A stretch of DNA of 64,000 bases from Pseudomonas piscis (GTDB lineage Bacteria; Pseudomonadota; Gammaproteobacteria; Pseudomonadales; Pseudomonadaceae). Shown here one piece after another: positions 8,099-16,177 of this stretch. The notes beneath the pieces are model-generated. The model was not told the DNA's origin, searched no databases, and saw only the letters and a program-made list of their open reading frames with translations. The position numbers were made by a program, and so were the translations under genes. The DNA lies in the NCBI RefSeq assembly GCF_009380155.1, contig NZ_WHUV01000006.1:124001-188000 (forward strand), given 5' to 3'. How positions within the stretch are numbered: position 1 is the stretch's first letter; every line of letters begins with the position of its first letter.

Positions 8099-8411
8099 GG
8101 CCTGCTGAGCGCACTGACCAGAAGACAGCAGTGGTTTTAACGAACTCTTGGGGAAGCTCCCCGCGCACAGTAAGACAAGAGGGAATGGGCTGTTTGATGG
8201 TTGTCAGACGCTAATGGCCGCCCGCTGAGTCATAGGCCGTTTACCGTACGGCTGAGCGGAGTTTCGCCTTAGGCGCGAGGTAACCGGAATGTGCAGTAGA
8301 TCTTATCGACCTTCCAACGTTGACAGATTAAACTCGCAGGCTTAAGAGGCCAGGGGTGGAGTGGCCGCTTGACTTGACAAAGCCAAGGTAAACCAATAGG
8401 GCGGATATTTT
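8099..8411. other. Intergenic region before the glycan island
   Basis: About 310 bp without a convincing gene. Composition changes here from the GC-rich backbone to the AT-richer island. A possible promoter lies at 8320-8348. No direct repeat, integrase fragment or tRNA end was seen that would mark an integration site. Confidence 0.5.
8320..8348 (+). promoter_or_regulatory. Possible sigma-70 promoter of the glycan operon
   Basis: A perfect -35 hexamer TTGACA (8320-8325) is followed after 17 bp by TAAGAG (8343-8348), which matches the -10 consensus in only three positions. A second TTGACA at 8374-8379 lacks a good -10. Tentative. Confidence 0.3.
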
Positions 8412-10082
8412 GTGCAAATTGTAGTTCCGATGTCGGGCTTTGGAGAGCGATTTCGTAATGCCGGATACTCTATCCCCAAGCCATTGATTGAAGTCGATGG
8501 AAAGCCCATCGTGGCCCATGTCATAGATATGTTTCCTGGCGAATTGAATTTCATCTTCATTTGTAACCAAGAGCATCTAGATGAGCCCGCTTATCGCATG
8601 AAAGACATTCTGAAGGAGTTCTGTCCTTCAGGGCGAATAGTCGGGATTGCACCTCACAAACTTGGCCCGATCAATGCTGTACGCCAGATAGAACATCTGC
8701 TTGACCCTAACGAGCCTGTGGTGGTCAATTACTGTGATTTCACTTGTTATTGGGATTGGCATCACTTTCAGCAATACGTCGTTGACACTGCTTGTGTAGG
8801 GGCTATACCCGCTTATAAAGGGTTTCATCCGCACTCACTAGGCAGCACGAACTACGCTTATATACGTGAAGTAGATGGTTGGGTTCACGATATTCAGGAA
8901 AAGCAACCCTATACAAGCAATCGAATGGAGGAATATGCCTCCAGTGGTACTTATTATTTCTCTTCAGCGCAAGTGATGCTTGATGCATTTCGCTTTGTGG
9001 TGGAGCAGGATCTGAATATTGGCGGTGAATATTATGTCAGCCTCGCCTACAAGTCACTTTTTAATGGTAAAGAGCCTGTAGTCGTTTACCCACTTCAGCA
9101 CTTCATGCAATGGGGGACACCGGAAGACGTTGCTGAATACAATGTTTGGTCGAGTGCCTTCAAGGAATTGGCCACTCAGCCCGTAAACAGTACGGTGCCA
9201 CAAGGAACTCTGGTCATTCCCATGGCAGGCCTGGGGCAACGTTTTGTTAATGAAGGATATGTGCAGACCAAGCCACTCATTCCCGTTTCTGGAGTGCCAA
9301 TGGTCGTCCAGGCGACTCATGACTTACCGCCTGCCGAACAGCATGTCTTTGTATTGCGCAAGGATATGGTGGGATATGAGGGGCTGGCTCATGAGCTAAG
9401 AGAACTCTATCCAAGCGCGAACATAAAAACCATTGATCATGTGACTGAAGGACAAGCCTGCACAGCATCGATGGGGTTAGACGGATTGGAGTATAGAGGG
9501 GGGGAAGTGCCTGGCCCGATCACGATAGGTGCTTGTGACAATGGTGCGCTTTACAGCGCCGATGAATTCAACAGGCTTGTCAGTGATCCGTCAGTAGACA
9601 TTATAGTCTGGGGCGTTCGAGGTTATCCTAATGCTTGCCGTCACCCAAAGATGTTTGGATGGATCGAGGCCGAGGGCAGCTTGATTCACTCGATATCTGT
9701 CAAGGCTCCATTAGATAAGCCTACGGTTGACCCCATTGTCTTGGGGACGTTTACCTTCCGTAAGGCAGAGTATTTTCATCGTGCCTTAGAACGGCTCATT
9801 GCCCGCGAAGGTCGAGTCAATGGTGAGTTCTACATAGACTCCTTGATTAATGATGCAATTGAGTTGGGCATGCGCTGTCACCTCTTCGAAGTGAGCAGTT
9901 ACCTGTGCTGGGGTACGCCAAATGATTTGCGTACATTTGAGTATTGGCAATCCTGCTTCCATAAATGGGCTGGTCACTCCTACCGTTTGGAGCAGGATCG
10001 ACGAGTTCCACGAGAGCAAGTTAGTGTGCTTGAGGAAAAGTATCAAAAGATGGTGCCTGAGTTGCCAAAGAGGCATGCATGA
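8412..10082 (+). CDS. Tandem-domain sugar/alditol nucleotidyltransferase
   Basis: A 556-residue protein with two consecutive GT-A-type nucleotidyltransferase domains. Domain 1 (residues ~1-245) begins VPMSGFGERFRNAGYSIPKP and has NYCD as the likely metal-binding Asp. Domain 2 (~258-540) begins IPMAGLGQRFVNEGYVQTKP with GACDN. Both keep the GxGxRF and KPL nucleotide-binding motifs, so both may be active. Each domain is about the length of a stand-alone enzyme. It would transfer NMP to a phosphorylated sugar or polyol, giving one or two activated donors. First gene of the AT-rich operon, with a GTG start and only a weak GGGCGG upstream. Its stop overlaps the next start (ATGA). Confidence 0.82.
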   Translation: MQIVVPMSGFGERFRNAGYSIPKPLIEVDGKPIVAHVIDMFPGELNFIFICNQEHLDEPAYRMKDILKEFCPSGRIVGIAPHKLGPINAVRQIEHLLDPNEPVVVNYCDFTCYWDWHHFQQYVVDTACVGAIPAYKGFHPHSLGSTNYAYIREVDGWVHDIQEKQPYTSNRMEEYASSGTYYFSSAQVMLDAFRFVVEQDLNIGGEYYVSLAYKSLFNGKEPVVVYPLQHFMQWGTPEDVAEYNVWSSAFKELATQPVNSTVPQGTLVIPMAGLGQRFVNEGYVQTKPLIPVSGVPMVVQATHDLPPAEQHVFVLRKDMVGYEGLAHELRELYPSANIKTIDHVTEGQACTASMGLDGLEYRGGEVPGPITIGACDNGALYSADEFNRLVSDPSVDIIVWGVRGYPNACRHPKMFGWIEAEGSLIHSISVKAPLDKPTVDPIVLGTFTFRKAEYFHRALERLIAREGRVNGEFYIDSLINDAIELGMRCHLFEVSSYLCWGTPNDLRTFEYWQSCFHKWAGHSYRLEQDRRVPREQVSVLEEKYQKMVPELPKRHA

Positions 10083-10474
10083 TCAAGCGTGAGCTAGGTG
10101 TGTTTCTAGTTGTTGGTATCTTGAGTGTCCTGATCGATTTTTTCAGTTACCACGCTTTGCTTGGGCTCGATGTAAATATCGCAAAAACGGTAGGTTTTCT
10201 GAGTGGCGCATTGTTTGCCTACTTTGCCAACCGCTATTGGACATTCGGTTATAAGCCTCATGTGCCTGGTAGTATCTGGCGCTTTGCAATTTTGTATGCC
10301 AGTACTCTCGGGGCTAATGTCCTAGTCAACTATCTGGCATTGAAGTGGTTCTCCAATATATCTGCCCCCGTCCTGCTGGCTTTTCTTGTTGCGACAGGGG
10401 TTTCTGCTGGACTTAATTTTCTGGGTATGAAGATTTTTGTATTCAGAGCTCGTACTGCTTCGGAGCTTCAATGA
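10079..10474 (+). CDS. GtrA-like lipid-linked sugar flippase
   Basis: A 131-residue protein with four membrane segments, matching the GtrA family: FLVVGILSVLIDFFSYHALL at the N-terminus, then FLSGALFAYFANRYWTF (the conserved NRxWTF motif), and FLGMKIFVF near the end. GtrA proteins move polyprenyl-phosphate-linked sugars across the inner membrane in glycan-modification systems. It overlaps both neighbours by 4 bp, and the next gene is a DPM-like glycosyltransferase that would make its lipid-linked substrate. Confidence 0.9.
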   Translation: MIKRELGVFLVVGILSVLIDFFSYHALLGLDVNIAKTVGFLSGALFAYFANRYWTFGYKPHVPGSIWRFAILYASTLGANVLVNYLALKWFSNISAPVLLAFLVATGVSAGLNFLGMKIFVFRARTASELQ

Positions 10475-11169
10475 GGCTTTCACTTGTTATCCCTTGTTAT
10501 AATGAGGCAGCAAATTTGCCTCTATTGCTTGAACGTTGTAAGGAAGTGGTGTCTGGTTCGGATGTTGAAGTGATTTTAGTCGATAACGGCTCCACGGATA
10601 GCACTCCTGATGTTCTCGCCAAGTTGCTTCCTCAGTATCCAGGTTGCCGAAGCATTCGTGTCGAAAACAACAAAGGGTATGGTTTTGGAATTGTGTCCGG
10701 CTTGAAGGCTGCCAAAGGGCAAATTTTAGGTTGGACGCACGCAGACATGCAAACCGATCCGCAAGATGCACTTAGAGGACTGCTTCTGTTTGAGAAGTAT
10801 GGCGATAATATATTTGTGAAGGGGCGGCGTTATGGGCGTCCCTTCATGGATGTCGTCTTCACTATCGGTATGAGCCTTTTTGAAACGGTTCTATTGACTA
10901 AACCGATGTGGGATATAAATGCCCAGCCGACAATGTTCTCTCGGGATTTTTTTAGCAGGTGGAGTGCGACTCCTGATGACTTCTCCTTGGACCTCTATGT
11001 CTATCATCATGCCCGACTGCAGAAACTGAAAATTTGTCGATTCCCTGTGAGATTCAGCGAGCGAGCGCATGGTGTTTCGCACTGGAATGTGAATTGGGCG
11101 GCGAAGTGGAAGTTCATTAAAAGAACCATTGGTTTTAGTCTTGAATTAAAAAGGAAGCTTTCAAAGTGA
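10471..11169 (+). CDS. Family 2 glycosyltransferase, dolichyl-/polyprenyl-phosphate sugar synthase type
   Basis: A 232-residue GT-A protein. The N-terminus MRLSLVIPCYNEAANLPLLL, the VDNGSTDST loop and WTHADMQTDP (metal-binding DxD-like site) match the DPM1/GtrB group. It lacks the two C-terminal membrane helices of GtrB, so it is of the short soluble type and probably binds the membrane peripherally. It would transfer a sugar from its nucleotide donor to undecaprenyl phosphate. Coupled to gtrA upstream and to the GDPD-like gene downstream by ATGA-type overlaps. Confidence 0.88.
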   Translation: MRLSLVIPCYNEAANLPLLLERCKEVVSGSDVEVILVDNGSTDSTPDVLAKLLPQYPGCRSIRVENNKGYGFGIVSGLKAAKGQILGWTHADMQTDPQDALRGLLLFEKYGDNIFVKGRRYGRPFMDVVFTIGMSLFETVLLTKPMWDINAQPTMFSRDFFSRWSATPDDFSLDLYVYHHARLQKLKICRFPVRFSERAHGVSHWNVNWAAKWKFIKRTIGFSLELKRKLSK

Positions 11170-11771
11170 AACTAATTTCTCATCGCCGTAATACTATCGC
11201 TGAATTACAGGCAACTGATAGAAAATATGGCGTTGAAGTGGATATTCGCAGCAGTGGCCATGAGCTTATTATACATCATGATCCATTTGTTGTTGGTGAG
11301 TGCTTTGAAAAGTGGCTGGATTCTTACAAGCATGGAACCTTGATTCTCAATGTCAAAGAGGAAGGGCTCGAGGGGCGCTTGATTGATCTCATGGCATCGA
11401 AAGGTATTGAAGAGTACTTTTTTTTGGATCAGTCTTTTCCTTTTCTCATCAGGTGGTCGGGCAAGTGCGAACATCGCTGCGCTGTACGGGTATCAGAGTT
11501 TGAGTCGATCGAGACAGCATTAAGCTTGGCAGGAGTAGTGCGTTGGGTTTGGGTCGACTGTTTCACCAAGTTTCCGCTAAGTGAGGCTGATGCTGTACGT
11601 CTCAAGAGTGCTGGGTTCAAACTCTGTATAGTTTCTCCAGAATTGCAAGGGCGTGATGCCGAGACGGAAATTCCTGCCTTGGTAAAAGTTATGAATGCGC
11701 TGGCTATTGTGCCGGATGCGGTTTGTACGAAGCGCCTTGATATTTGGGAAAGTCTGGTAGTTACACAATGA
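11166..11771 (+). CDS. GDPD-like phosphodiesterase (PLC-like TIM barrel)
   Basis: A 201-residue protein. The N-terminus ISHRRNT...VEVDIRSSGHELIIHHDPF carries the glycerophosphodiester phosphodiesterase pattern: His6, Glu24 and Asp26 as metal ligands and HHD at residues 37-39. It is shorter than typical GDPDs (about 240 or more), with no signal peptide, so it acts in the cytoplasm. In this operon it may cleave or form a phosphodiester-containing precursor rather than serve lipid breakdown; that is inference. Start and stop codons overlap both neighbours. Confidence 0.75.
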   Translation: MKLISHRRNTIAELQATDRKYGVEVDIRSSGHELIIHHDPFVVGECFEKWLDSYKHGTLILNVKEEGLEGRLIDLMASKGIEEYFFLDQSFPFLIRWSGKCEHRCAVRVSEFESIETALSLAGVVRWVWVDCFTKFPLSEADAVRLKSAGFKLCIVSPELQGRDAETEIPALVKVMNALAIVPDAVCTKRLDIWESLVVTQ

Positions 11772-13819
11772 GAAAAATGTGTTGGCATCCATTATTTTTC
11801 CTGGGACTTGCAATTCGTTTAGCTCTCATAGCCACTATGGCTCCTCTTGCAGTCTCCGACTGGTATGTTCCATTCTTGGGTGACAGCACTACGTCATTGA
11901 CTATCGATCCTTGGTCAGTATGGGTCGCGGGTGGGGGAGAAGCGGGAGCCTTTCCTTATGGATATGCGATGTGGCTGGTTTTTTTGCCGATGGTATTTGT
12001 CAGCAAACTAATTGGTATTCCTCTGCAGTATGGCTACGAGTTGACATTGCTCATTGCCGATTTCTGCCTGTTCATTACATTGCATAATCTCCTGCCTGGG
12101 CGCCATCGGCTTTTACTTGTCGCCTATTGGCTTTCACCGATCGTCATTCTTGCGAGTTACATGCTAGGGCTGAATGACCTTGTTCCTGCTTTGTTTTTGA
12201 CGCTGTCAATATTGTTTGTCCGGAAAGTCGAGCTAAAGAAGGCTGGGGTTTTTTGTGCAGCGGCTATTTCCGCTAAATTGAGCATGATCGTCGCACTGCC
12301 GATATTTATGATCTATCTGTACAACAATAAAGCTTTGCGGCAGCATATTTTAAAGTTCTTTTTTGGGTTCGCTGGTTGTGCATTGATTCTTGGTGTTCCA
12401 TTTGCTTTTTCTGACGCCGGTATTCAGATGTTGTTCGGAAATCCAGAAATGGGAAAGGTTTATCGAATAGCACTGAATTTGGGTGGCGGAGTCTCTATTT
12501 ATATAGTTCCGTTGATTTACCTGGTTATGTTGTATCTGGTATGGCGAGTTAGGCGTCTTAACTTTGATCTATTTCAGATAATTGTGGGAATGTCCTTTTT
12601 TCTGATTGTATTGATGGTTCCTGCCTCTCCTGGATGGTTCGTGTGGAGCTTGCCGTTTCTTGTTCTTAACCAAGCTACGAGTGGGCGTCTCTCTATGCTG
12701 TTGATAGGGGGGTTTTCTGCTTTATATGTAATAAGTACCCTTCTTGTCACACCACTATTGTTCTTCAATGGGGGCAGTTTCGATTTGAGTCAAATGCTCC
12801 ATGTGACAGGGCATTCGGAAAATATGGCAGCCTCACTGCTGCATACCGCCATGGTGGCGATTGGCATGGTATTGGCTATCCGGATACTGCGTGAAGCAGT
12901 TACCCGCAATGACTTCTTCAGATTAAGTCGTAAGCCTTTTGTCATAGGAGTGGCGGGCGACTCCGGAGCTGGTAAAGATACCTTTGCTGATGCAATTACA
13001 GGTCTTTTCGGAGCCCACTCAGTCGTGAAGCTTTCTGGTGACGATTATCACCTCTGGGACAGACAGAAGCCGATATGGCAGGTGATGACTCATCTCAATC
13101 CCATGGCCAACGATTTGGAAGGCTTCTGCAGTGACCTTGTATCCTTGACCGACGGGAAGCTCATCCAGTCCAGGCATTACGACCATCAAACAGGAAAAAT
13201 GAGTAAGCCGTTTCGAATTGCCAGCAACGATTTTATCCTGGCCAGTGGTTTGCATGCGCTGTATATGCCGATCCTCAGAGATTGCTGCAATCTGAAAATT
13301 TATCTTGATATTGACGAAGGCTTGCGGCGCTACTTCAAGTTGAAGCGGGATGTGCATCAGCGAGGTCATACTATTGAGCGGGTACTATCTTCTTTTGATA
13401 AAAGAGAGCCTGACTCCGAACGGTTCATTCGACCTCAATCGAGTCATGCCGATCTGATATTTGCATTACAACCGATTCATCCTCGGATGCTCGAGAGCTT
13501 TGATGACGAGCGCCCCTTGCGCTTAAAATTGATGGTTAAAACACGACATGGTTTCAATGAGCTTTGGTTGAACCGGATTTTAGTCGGTGTTTGTGGGCTG
13601 CATGTTGATATGGACGTCAGTAGTGATGGAGCAGAAGTTCAAATGACGATAGAGGGGGAATCATCTGCAGCAGATATGGAATTTGCCGCAAGTATGCTTA
13701 GTCCTCACGTCCTTGAGTTTCTAGATATCTCACCTGAGTGGCAGGATGGCATGGTCGGTTTGATGCAGTTGATCACCCTGTCACATATTGGCCAAGCACT
13801 TACAAAGCGATTTATATAA
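11768..13819 (+). CDS. Membrane glycosyltransferase (GT-C-like) fused to a P-loop kinase (uridine kinase/PRK-like)
   Basis: A 683-residue two-part protein. Residues ~1-380 hold about ten hydrophobic segments in a GT-C/mannosyltransferase-like layout, with an Asp (SDWYVPF) in the first external loop where GT-C enzymes have their catalytic acid. Residues ~390-683 are soluble: GVAGDSGAGKD (394-404) is a Walker A loop with Lys403, and SGDDYHLWDR follows, as in the uridine kinase/phosphoribulokinase family. A KRDVHQRGH stretch resembles the lid/substrate region of these kinases. The chain is continuous, without stop or frameshift. The kinase could phosphorylate the sugar or polyol that the nucleotidyltransferase later activates. 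ATG 11768 overlaps the previous stop; the next gene begins at its TAATG. Confidence 0.8.
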   Translation: MRKMCWHPLFFLGLAIRLALIATMAPLAVSDWYVPFLGDSTTSLTIDPWSVWVAGGGEAGAFPYGYAMWLVFLPMVFVSKLIGIPLQYGYELTLLIADFCLFITLHNLLPGRHRLLLVAYWLSPIVILASYMLGLNDLVPALFLTLSILFVRKVELKKAGVFCAAAISAKLSMIVALPIFMIYLYNNKALRQHILKFFFGFAGCALILGVPFAFSDAGIQMLFGNPEMGKVYRIALNLGGGVSIYIVPLIYLVMLYLVWRVRRLNFDLFQIIVGMSFFLIVLMVPASPGWFVWSLPFLVLNQATSGRLSMLLIGGFSALYVISTLLVTPLLFFNGGSFDLSQMLHVTGHSENMAASLLHTAMVAIGMVLAIRILREAVTRNDFFRLSRKPFVIGVAGDSGAGKDTFADAITGLFGAHSVVKLSGDDYHLWDRQKPIWQVMTHLNPMANDLEGFCSDLVSLTDGKLIQSRHYDHQTGKMSKPFRIASNDFILASGLHALYMPILRDCCNLKIYLDIDEGLRRYFKLKRDVHQRGHTIERVLSSFDKREPDSERFIRPQSSHADLIFALQPIHPRMLESFDDERPLRLKLMVKTRHGFNELWLNRILVGVCGLHVDMDVSSDGAEVQMTIEGESSAADMEFAASMLSPHVLEFLDISPEWQDGMVGLMQLITLSHIGQALTKRFI

Positions 13820-14562
13820 TGAAAATAAATAATCAAGAGCGGTTTGCCCGCCTGCCTGATGCTATTTTGTTCGATACGGATAATACTCTATATCCTTATG
13901 ATCCGGCGCACGCGGCTGCCCAAGCGGCAGTTCGGAATAAAGTTGTAGAGATGTTTTCTATTCTGCCGGAAGAGTTTGATAAGGCTTTTGATCAGGCTAG
14001 GGGGCAAGTTAAGGCACGTTTAAAGCACACTGCGTCTTCCCATAGCCGGCTGCTTTACCTTCAACGGATGCTAGAGATCATGGGCTTGGGGTCTCAGGTA
14101 CTTCTAGCCTTGGACTTCGAGCAGACTTATTGGAGAACTTTTCTAAGTAATGCCATTTTGTTCGATGACGTAAAAGAACTATTGGACGATATTCGGCTTC
14201 TGGGAATTCCCGTCGCGATCGTCACCGATCTGACTGCGCAAATACAGTTCAGGAAAGTTGTGTATTTTGGGCTTGATCACTGTTTTGATTACATTGTCAC
14301 CAGTGAAGAAGCCGGTTTTGACAAACCGCACGAAGCTCCTTTTCAGATTGCGTTGGAAAAAATCAGGCCAAAGGGTGACTGTATTTGGATGATTGGAGAT
14401 AACCCAATAAATGACATTCGTGGTGCTAAAGAGCAAATCAAGGCCACTACCATTCAGAAAATACACAAAGGTGTAGTTGAAGGGGAGCGGGATTGCCTTC
14501 CAGATGCGAGTTTTGCAGAGTTTTCACAACTTAGAGAGGTTGTTCGGAGGCTGGCAAGATAA
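13819..14562 (+). CDS. HAD-family hydrolase (pyrimidine nucleotidase / phosphoglycolate phosphatase-like)
   Basis: A 247-residue HAD enzyme. Motif I is ILFDTDNTLYPYD with nucleophile Asp19 and Asp21; motif II is VAIVTDLTA (Thr); the motif III Lys lies in FDKPH and motif IV is MIGDNPINDI. A helical C1 cap sits between motifs I and II. The NTLYPYD form is usual in SDT1-like 5'-nucleotidases and sugar-phosphate phosphatases. In this operon it probably removes a phosphate from a sugar or polyol bisphosphate or ketose phosphate before nucleotide activation. Start overlaps the preceding stop (TAATG), and the same is true at its end. Confidence 0.87.
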   Translation: MKINNQERFARLPDAILFDTDNTLYPYDPAHAAAQAAVRNKVVEMFSILPEEFDKAFDQARGQVKARLKHTASSHSRLLYLQRMLEIMGLGSQVLLALDFEQTYWRTFLSNAILFDDVKELLDDIRLLGIPVAIVTDLTAQIQFRKVVYFGLDHCFDYIVTSEEAGFDKPHEAPFQIALEKIRPKGDCIWMIGDNPINDIRGAKEQIKATTIQKIHKGVVEGERDCLPDASFAEFSQLREVVRRLAR

Positions 14563-16055
14563 TGGGTATTTCGCAAAGCCGCATTACGCGGGGCTTGGAG
14601 CGGGCTGCCTGCTTTCTACAGAAACATATTGGCATTCTGGCATGGATCGTAGGCGGGCTATTTCTCTTTTCCCTTTTTACGCAGGGGATTGCTAAAGGTG
14701 GGCGATGGGACCTTTATGAGGCCATTGCCATGGCAGATCAACTATCAGGTAAATTTGGTTATAGCCAAGGCTCTATAGACTGGTTCAAGCCTTCGACGCC
14801 TTACTTTCCAGGTGTATCATTTTTAGCTGCTCTCACTCGAACGTTTGGCGGTTATCAGGTCGAGATGCTGTTGTTCGCTGCGTCTGCATGTGTGGTTTTT
14901 CTGCTTTACTTATTGTTCTTCTTGTACAGAAGTGGAGGAGGGAGTTGGCCTCTTGCCCGCTTCTTTGTATTTTCGGTCGCGGTTTCTTATTTCTTTCTTC
15001 CTTCTTGGCTTGATTATGCAAAGGAGTTCAAGCCAGATGCTATATCGCTTGTGTTTTTTGTTGCGGGATCTTTAGCACTTCTAAAGCTTGAGCGAGGAGT
15101 GAATAGGGCAGTTCTGGTAGTTTCTCTGCTGGCTATTTCATTGCTGTTTAAACAGCAGATCGTCGCGCCGATGTTTGGTTTGTCATTGGTAAGCTTCTTG
15201 AAGCACGGCTCATATTTCGAAAAGATCAAGGATTTTACGTACATATGCTTGGGAGGAATCCTGGGATTAGGGATTGCTATAAGTGTCGAAGGAGGTCTTT
15301 TTTACGCGGTTTTATCTCATGTGGGAAGAGGTAGGGTATCTGTTGTAGATAAAGAGCATCTCCAGCTTTTTCTCGAAGTATTCGGAGTCGTTTTTTTTGC
15401 TTTAGCTGTTTTGGGTTTTAATTCCTTCAAGGAAAGACTGGCGGCTCTTGTTAGTAATGGAGCTGTTTTACTAATTCCCGCTATTTTTTGGTTTCTCGCC
15501 TGTTTTTCTGGGGCAATGAACTATGGCGGGAACATCGGAAATACTGCTGTTGGGATGGTTCTTTTCATACCCGCGGCGGCGATGTTCTATCAAAAAATAA
15601 ATCCAGTGGTCATTTCTGGGCTTGCAGTTGTATTGATATGTTTAATCTCAACGGATGTCGCGACTAGTCATTGGTTGGAGGAGTATAGGGAAAGACTATC
15701 GCTCGATGCTGAAGTCGCCGAGAAAGTAGCGGACTATAAGCCTGAGTCTATTCTTGTGTCGGGTGATAGCTATATTTCGGTGCGGAATCTGGAGGTGGGA
15801 AGAATCTCGGAGATTGATACGTGGGCGCACATTCATCAAGGTGTAAATAGAAAGGAAGTTGCACCGGATGGAGGCTCTTTGATCGATTTTTTGAAACCCG
15901 ACGCAATAGTCTGCGTACAAGGATGTTCGGTATTCGAGAAAGATTATTCCTTTCGGCCGCTTGATCATGGTTATAGGGAGGAAAGGATAGTTTCAGGTGG
16001 TAGAGATAAGGTTCTGTTTTTCAGGAGTGATTTGACTTCGGCTGCTCATCAATAG
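14562..16055 (+). CDS. Polytopic membrane glycosyltransferase (GT-C superfamily)
   Basis: A 497-residue membrane protein with about ten to eleven hydrophobic segments in the first ~365 residues and a soluble periplasmic C-terminal part (~370-497). The first outer loop holds GGRWDLYEAIAMADQL, an acidic site of the kind GT-C enzymes use to act on polyprenyl-linked donors. The C-terminal segment (ILVSGDSYISVRNLEVG) is like those of PMT/ArnT-like transferases. It probably adds the lipid-linked sugar to an acceptor on the outer face of the inner membrane. Translation is coupled to the HAD gene by TAATG. Family assignment is by topology and loop motif only. Confidence 0.72.
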   Translation: MGISQSRITRGLERAACFLQKHIGILAWIVGGLFLFSLFTQGIAKGGRWDLYEAIAMADQLSGKFGYSQGSIDWFKPSTPYFPGVSFLAALTRTFGGYQVEMLLFAASACVVFLLYLLFFLYRSGGGSWPLARFFVFSVAVSYFFLPSWLDYAKEFKPDAISLVFFVAGSLALLKLERGVNRAVLVVSLLAISLLFKQQIVAPMFGLSLVSFLKHGSYFEKIKDFTYICLGGILGLGIAISVEGGLFYAVLSHVGRGRVSVVDKEHLQLFLEVFGVVFFALAVLGFNSFKERLAALVSNGAVLLIPAIFWFLACFSGAMNYGGNIGNTAVGMVLFIPAAAMFYQKINPVVISGLAVVLICLISTDVATSHWLEEYRERLSLDAEVAEKVADYKPESILVSGDSYISVRNLEVGRISEIDTWAHIHQGVNRKEVAPDGGSLIDFLKPDAIVCVQGCSVFEKDYSFRPLDHGYREERIVSGGRDKVLFFRSDLTSAAHQ

Positions 16056-16177
16056 ATGGCTTAGGTCTTTATGAGGGGTTTGGTTGCCTCAATGTATACC
16101 TATAGTTATCAAGGCTGGGGTTGCGAATAAGATGCACTTTGGCCTTGGAGTTGTTGAATTTCTGGAGAGAAGTGAGG

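Noticed and set aside
7870..8214. A 114-codon rightward ORF before the island
   Set aside because: No ribosome site and Arg/Gly-rich residue use; the leftward small ORFs with a terminator explain the region better.
8374..8402. Second TTGACA as promoter of the island operon
   Set aside because: No acceptable -10 hexamer at 16-18 bp spacing.
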